From Actinomycetes bacterium (GTDB taxonomy: Bacteria; Actinomycetota; Acidimicrobiia; Acidimicrobiales; RAAP-2), in assembly GCA_021806045.1 (NCBI GenBank), contig JAJZDI010000007.1, positions 106,803 to 139,604 of the forward strand: DNA of 32,802 nt, given 5' to 3'. Under the pieces are notes generated by a model. It had not been told where the DNA came from. It ran no database searches and was given only the letters and a program-made list of their open reading frames with translations. Position numbers and translations under genes: made by a program. Numbering within the stretch: the stretch's first letter is position 1; each line of letters begins with the position of its first letter. Of the stretch, positions 30,007 through 32,802 are shown piece by piece.

Positions 30007-31779
30007 TCAGGCAAGATCGCCGGTCACCTCCACATCGGGCTCCTGAACGATGAGGTCGATGTGATCCTCCAGGAGGGTGAAGGCCGCGTTCAGTCGCCGG
30101 GACCACTCGATCCGCTCGCTGACGTACCAGATTTTCCCCTCCTCATTCGTATCGAGCTCGCACTCGCCGAGCACGAACAGGAGCAACTCCAGGGAGGCCC
30201 GTATCCGGGCACCCTCGTGCCCCTCCTGAACGGCGTACACGTCGGTGAAGAAGCGGTGCGCGGTGTTGATCAGGAGCACCATCTGACCGCCACGCTGTTC
30301 GACTCGGTAGAAGGGAGCGTCCGTCACGCTCTCTCGCTCGACCAGGTAGGGGCGGGCGTCGGCCTCCTTCTGCTTCTGGTCCGCAATCAGATCGGGCGGC
30401 AGTCCCGTTTCCCTCGCCAGGCGGTCGACCTCGCGACGCATGTTGTCCTCGGCCTCCTGGTTCGCGTCCTCGCTCGTCGGACGCCGACGGATCAGGTGGG
30501 CGGCTTCCTCCATGACCGCCTCCGACGCCTTGGGTACGTCAGGGCTCTCTTCGCGACCGACGTTCCGATCTGCCCGCTCCTCCTCGTAGCGCTTCGACAA
30601 CGAGGAGATGACGCGAGGGAAGCCGGCCTGCCGCAGGTGGTCCCAGATGCGGTCCGAAATGGAGATCTGCTGCTTGGCGGTGGTCACGCCGAACTCCTCG
30701 TCCAGGGCGGCCGGAAAATCGAGCTCGAACCCGAGGTACCGGTCGTTGTTCTGGAACACGAGGAGCGGGGTCCGGGTGACCACGTCGATCTGCCGGCCGT
30801 TGCGGCAGACGATGATGCCGTTGTTCTCCTTCCGGATCGCGAACCGGGGATTCGCGTTCTTCGACGTGGCGGCCTTGGACTTGTCCTTGGATAGGAAGCC
30901 GGGGGGCATGAACGAGACCCGCATGGTCACTTCGCCCATCGACTTAGCATGGTCGTCCTTGACCTCGAACTTGAGGGGCGGGAGTGCCTCGGCACGGTCG
31001 TCGTCGACGTCGTAGAAGCGGTATCCGGGGGTGATGAAGAGCGGATCGATCGGGCCGACCGCCTTGCCGTTCACCGAGATTGACGTCTGGCGGAGAAATC
31101 CCCGGTAGACGAGACCGAAGTGCTGGAGGAGGTTGGTCTCCAGCGCGGTCGTCGTCTTCCACGTGATCTTGTCCAACTTGTCCCAGACCACGACGGTCCG
31201 AAGCGCGCCGACTCCTCCAGGGAAGTTCTCTTCGGCATAGCTCACGATCCATGCGGGCAGTGCGGACTCCGTCGGCGTCGCAATCAGGAAGCGACCAGAC
31301 TTGTCACGCTTGGCCTGCCGGACCTCGTCGACGTCGATCGTCACCCCGAAGAACGGCCCGCCGTCCACCCGGGAGAAGACGCTGAACGCCTTCCCCTGGG
31401 ACACGGAGGCGCTGGGCAGTCCGTAGCCGAAGCGTCCGAAGAGGTTCCGGCTGCCCTCACGGTCCGTTCCACCCCACCGTGACGCGGCGCCGACCATGCC
31501 CGGCACCATGCCGTAGCCGTCGTCGAGCACCGCGACCTGGGTCGGCTTTGCATCCGACTTCGGCCCATAGCCGAACGCGAGGTGGACGTTCTCTGCTCCG
31601 GCCTCGATCGAATTGTCGATGAGCTCGTCGGCCGCAGTCGCGGCGCTCTTGTAGCCGAGTTCCCGGATTGACTGGATGAACGCTCCGGCGATAATGATGT
31701 CGAGCGGTTCGTCATTGGTGGAGATGCTGTCCACGTACTCCTGCTGACGCTTGTGAACTGCGTCGGGCTTGCTAACCAT
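30007..31779 (-). CDS. MORC/MutL-type GHKL ATPase
   Basis: A 590-residue protein with a GHKL ATPase domain at the N-terminus: ELIDNSIEAG (N box, Glu52 and Asn56), VLDDGYGMVPGM (86-95, DxGxGM) and GRFGYGLPSASVSQG (115-129, ATP lid). A transducer-like S5 region follows (about 200-400: VVWDKLDKI, NGIIVCRNGRQI, GFELDFPAALDEEFGV), then a charged helical section (430-500) and a C-terminal domain with LLINTAHRFFTDVY. This is the layout of prokaryotic MORC-like ATPases in predicted defence and modification clusters, thought to change DNA conformation with ATP. The ATG at 31779 has AAGGGAAG upstream; an in-frame extension looks noncoding. Second gene of the cluster. Confidence 0.88.
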   Translation of the reverse strand: MVSKPDAVHKRQQEYVDSISTNDEPLDIIIAGAFIQSIRELGYKSAATAADELIDNSIEAGAENVHLAFGYGPKSDAKPTQVAVLDDGYGMVPGMVGAASRWGGTDREGSRNLFGRFGYGLPSASVSQGKAFSVFSRVDGGPFFGVTIDVDEVRQAKRDKSGRFLIATPTESALPAWIVSYAEENFPGGVGALRTVVVWDKLDKITWKTTTALETNLLQHFGLVYRGFLRQTSISVNGKAVGPIDPLFITPGYRFYDVDDDRAEALPPLKFEVKDDHAKSMGEVTMRVSFMPPGFLSKDKSKAATSKNANPRFAIRKENNGIIVCRNGRQIDVVTRTPLLVFQNNDRYLGFELDFPAALDEEFGVTTAKQQISISDRIWDHLRQAGFPRVISSLSKRYEEERADRNVGREESPDVPKASEAVMEEAAHLIRRRPTSEDANQEAEDNMRREVDRLARETGLPPDLIADQKQKEADARPYLVERESVTDAPFYRVEQRGGQMVLLINTAHRFFTDVYAVQEGHEGARIRASLELLLFVLGECELDTNEEGKIWYVSERIEWSRRLNAAFTLLEDHIDLIVQEPDVEVTGDLA

Positions 31780-31796
31780 GATGTGTACTTCCCTTC

Positions 31797-31812
31797 TGCA
31801 GCCTTTGCGGCC
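31797..31812. repeat. 16-bp repeated element upstream of the ATPase gene
   Basis: TGCAGCCTTTGCGGCC occurs here and at 32513-32528. Here it ends 18 bases from the ATPase start codon, next to its ribosome site; the other copy is 67 bases upstream of the sigma-like gene. Confidence 0.75.
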
Positions 31813-31870
31813 GCGCTGTTGGTCTGTTGGTACTGCTCTCGATGCCCTGGTGGGCAACGAACTTGGCCGC

Positions 31871-32446
31871 CTAGGCGGCGCTCGGCCGCCGGCTACGGAG
31901 TTGGAAGTGCTCTGTGGCCAACGGGCGGATCCTCGCGACCGCCCGGCTTACTGCTCGGGGATTCATGGACAGGTCAGACGCGATCTCCCCCTGCGACCGC
32001 CCCTCCGCCAGCATCGACGCGATCTGCCGATCGCGTCCTTCCAGGCACTTCAGGAACGCCTTAATGGACTCCCACTCCTCGATGGCGACGAAGGAGCCGT
32101 CGAGAGTTGCCGTGAACTGATCTTCCTCGCCAGTCAGTTGCAGGCGCTCAAGAGACTCCGGCCGATTCCGACGTTCGAAGGAAGGTCGCGATCTTGTCAA
32201 CGAGCGGGCCACGCGGTCCTTCGCCCTCTGCTGGAGCCGGCCTCCGAACGAACCACGCGACGCGTCGAACCCCTTGCGGGCCGACACGATGGTCTCGTCG
32301 CACACTCCCAGGAACTCGTCGGCGCTCCACGTCCAGCGTGGTGTCGCACGGCGGATCACGCTCCGGCATGCTCGGAGATCGCCATGATCTATGAGTTCGC
32401 CGGACTCCAGCGCTGCCGACGCGGGTGCAACTTCAGCCTCAGACAT
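31871..32446 (-). CDS. Sigma-70-like regulator
   Basis: A 191-residue protein with two parts of a sigma-70 factor. Residues about 42-85 (ADEFLGVCDETIVSARKGFDASRGSFGGRLQQRAKDRVARSL) resemble region 2, including the FD..RGSF..RL..RA..R pattern. Residues about 137-172 (RDRQIASMLAEGRSQGEIAS, then DLSMNPRAVSRAVARIR) form a region-4-type helix-turn-helix. The region 2 match is weak, so it could be a regulator derived from a sigma factor. AGGAGG is eight bases before the ATG. It is first in the minus-strand cluster, 91 bp ahead of the ATPase, and may activate or tune its expression. Confidence 0.75.
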   Translation of the reverse strand: MSEAEVAPASAALESGELIDHGDLRACRSVIRRATPRWTWSADEFLGVCDETIVSARKGFDASRGSFGGRLQQRAKDRVARSLTRSRPSFERRNRPESLERLQLTGEEDQFTATLDGSFVAIEEWESIKAFLKCLEGRDRQIASMLAEGRSQGEIASDLSMNPRAVSRAVARIRPLATEHFQLRSRRPSAA

Positions 32447-32512
32447 TGGCCGGACCTCCTCGTTGATTGGAGAAGGTCGCTCGCCGGAGGCGGGCTTTAG
32501 GTCCCTGCTTCA

Positions 32513-32528
32513 TGCAGCCTTTGCGGCC
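32513..32528. repeat. 16-bp repeated element upstream of the sigma-like gene
   Basis: Second copy of TGCAGCCTTTGCGGCC, three bases from the 15-bp repeat copy at 32532-32546. The two elements sit together in the leader region of the first gene of the cluster. Confidence 0.75.
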
Positions 32529-32531
32529 ACG

Positions 32532-32546
32532 TCGGAGGTCGACCTT
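32532..32546. repeat. 15-bp direct repeat bordering the cluster, copy 2
   Basis: Exact copy of TCGGAGGTCGACCTT at 28741-28755, 86 bases upstream of the sigma-like start codon. Confidence 0.8.
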
Positions 32547-32675
32547 CAGTTCAGTTGTGTGAGTACAGGATACCAGGGGTGTCAAGGCCGGGCCGACCTT
32601 GTTGCTCCGGATTGAACTGTCTCACTTACAACTATCCCCGCCCGTCCCGAATCTCGGACGGCGCGTCCCGATCTC
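32547..32675. other. Intergenic region with inverted repeats ahead of the cluster
   Basis: No gene. CAGTTCA (32547-32553) is inverted at 32613-32619 (TGAACTG), and AGTTGTGTGAG (32553-32563) is inverted, with a two-base gap, at 32621-32633 (CTCACTTACAACT). These arms flank about 50 bases. They may be operator sites for the cluster or the end of another element. No promoter with good spacing could be assigned, although minus-strand TTGACA occurs at 32580-32585. Confidence 0.4.
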
Positions 32676-32802
32676 TGAATCGCCCCGGGTTCGGTGACTG
32701 CTCCACCTCTTGAGAGGATGGAGCCATGCCAGAAGAGAAGAGCCGGAGGCGCACGCCCTACCCGGCGGAGGTGAGGGAGCGGGCGGTCCGACTGGTCCTC
32801 GA
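32676..32802 (+). mobile_element. Left end of an IS3-type element (continues past the window)
   Basis: TGAATCGCCCCGGGTTCGG begins at 32676, 50 bases before a transposase start, and resembles IS3-family ends beginning TGA. The border is tentative because the other end is outside the window. Confidence 0.5.
32726..32802 (+). CDS. IS3-family transposase OrfA (5' end only)
   Basis: Twenty-five codons from ATG 32726 to the window edge read MPEEKSRRRTPYPAEVRERA, then VRLVL. The pattern RR.YP.E.RERAVRLVL is the usual beginning of the IS3/IS911 OrfA helix-turn-helix protein. TGAGAGGATGGAG lies upstream as a possible ribosome site. The remainder is outside the window. Confidence 0.8.
   Translation, partial: MPEEKSRRRTPYPAEVRERAVRLVL

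Noticed and set aside
29662-30894. A 410-codon plus-strand frame across the ATPase and DUF4338 genes.
   Set aside because: Both minus-strand proteins have clear family motifs; this frame crosses their junction with no motifs.
32557-32585. Sigma-70 promoter for the sigma-like gene based on minus-strand TTGACA at 32580-32585.
   Set aside because: At 16-18 base spacing there is no usable -10 box; TATCCT is only seven bases away.
24427-32802. A second copy of the tRNA-Gly 3' end as an island attR site.
   Set aside because: No stretch matching the T-arm and acceptor was found in the window.

Overview
The window is high-GC DNA from an actinobacterium. The gene content (HspR-controlled dnaK operon, an EtfD-like iron-sulfur reductase, P-II beside Amt, many GTG starts, ATGA/GTGA stop-start overlaps) and a recurring GWWxAxDGxWYPP motif at protein N-termini suggest Acidimicrobiia or a relative. 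The class assignment is inference.

Positions 1-24500 are mostly core genome. A minus-strand purine cluster runs purA-purD-purB-purC-purS (4832 to 1), mostly with 4-base overlaps. Two small plus-strand membrane-protein genes (5022-6580) follow. The heat-shock operon dnaK-grpE-dnaJ-hspR-clpB occupies 13520-6603 on the minus strand, with a HAIR-like HspR site just upstream. Next come gpmA, the amt-glnB ammonium pair with a GlnR-like site, two membrane-protein genes, a stand-alone cyclic-nucleotide-binding protein, an EtfD-like reductase and dcd. Between dcd and a secreted alpha/beta-hydrolase lies a 1,125-bp insertion flanked by 214-bp direct repeats. The repeat duplicates the 5' part and upstream region of dcd and places a small membrane-protein gene behind it.

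An intact tRNA-Gly(CCC) gene at 24427-24500 marks the start of an accessory region that runs to the window end. Its oldest layer appears to be a minus-strand cluster: a sigma-factor-like regulator (32446-31871), a MORC-type GHKL ATPase (31779-30007), a DUF4338/DruA-like protein (29964-28783) and a 96-codon small gene. The small gene was split by an IS256-family element, and that element was then split by a complete IS21-family element (istA-istB). Removing the two elements in silico restores a 408-codon IS256 transposase and, after one G is removed from a homopolymer, the 96-codon gene. An IS3-type element begins at the right edge.

The sigma-like / MORC-ATPase / DUF4338 cluster is the best candidate for an undescribed system. 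It resembles pieces of anti-phage systems, but no DruE-type helicase or other known Druantia partner is visible in the window. Shared 15- and 16-bp sequence elements lie in the upstream regions of its genes.
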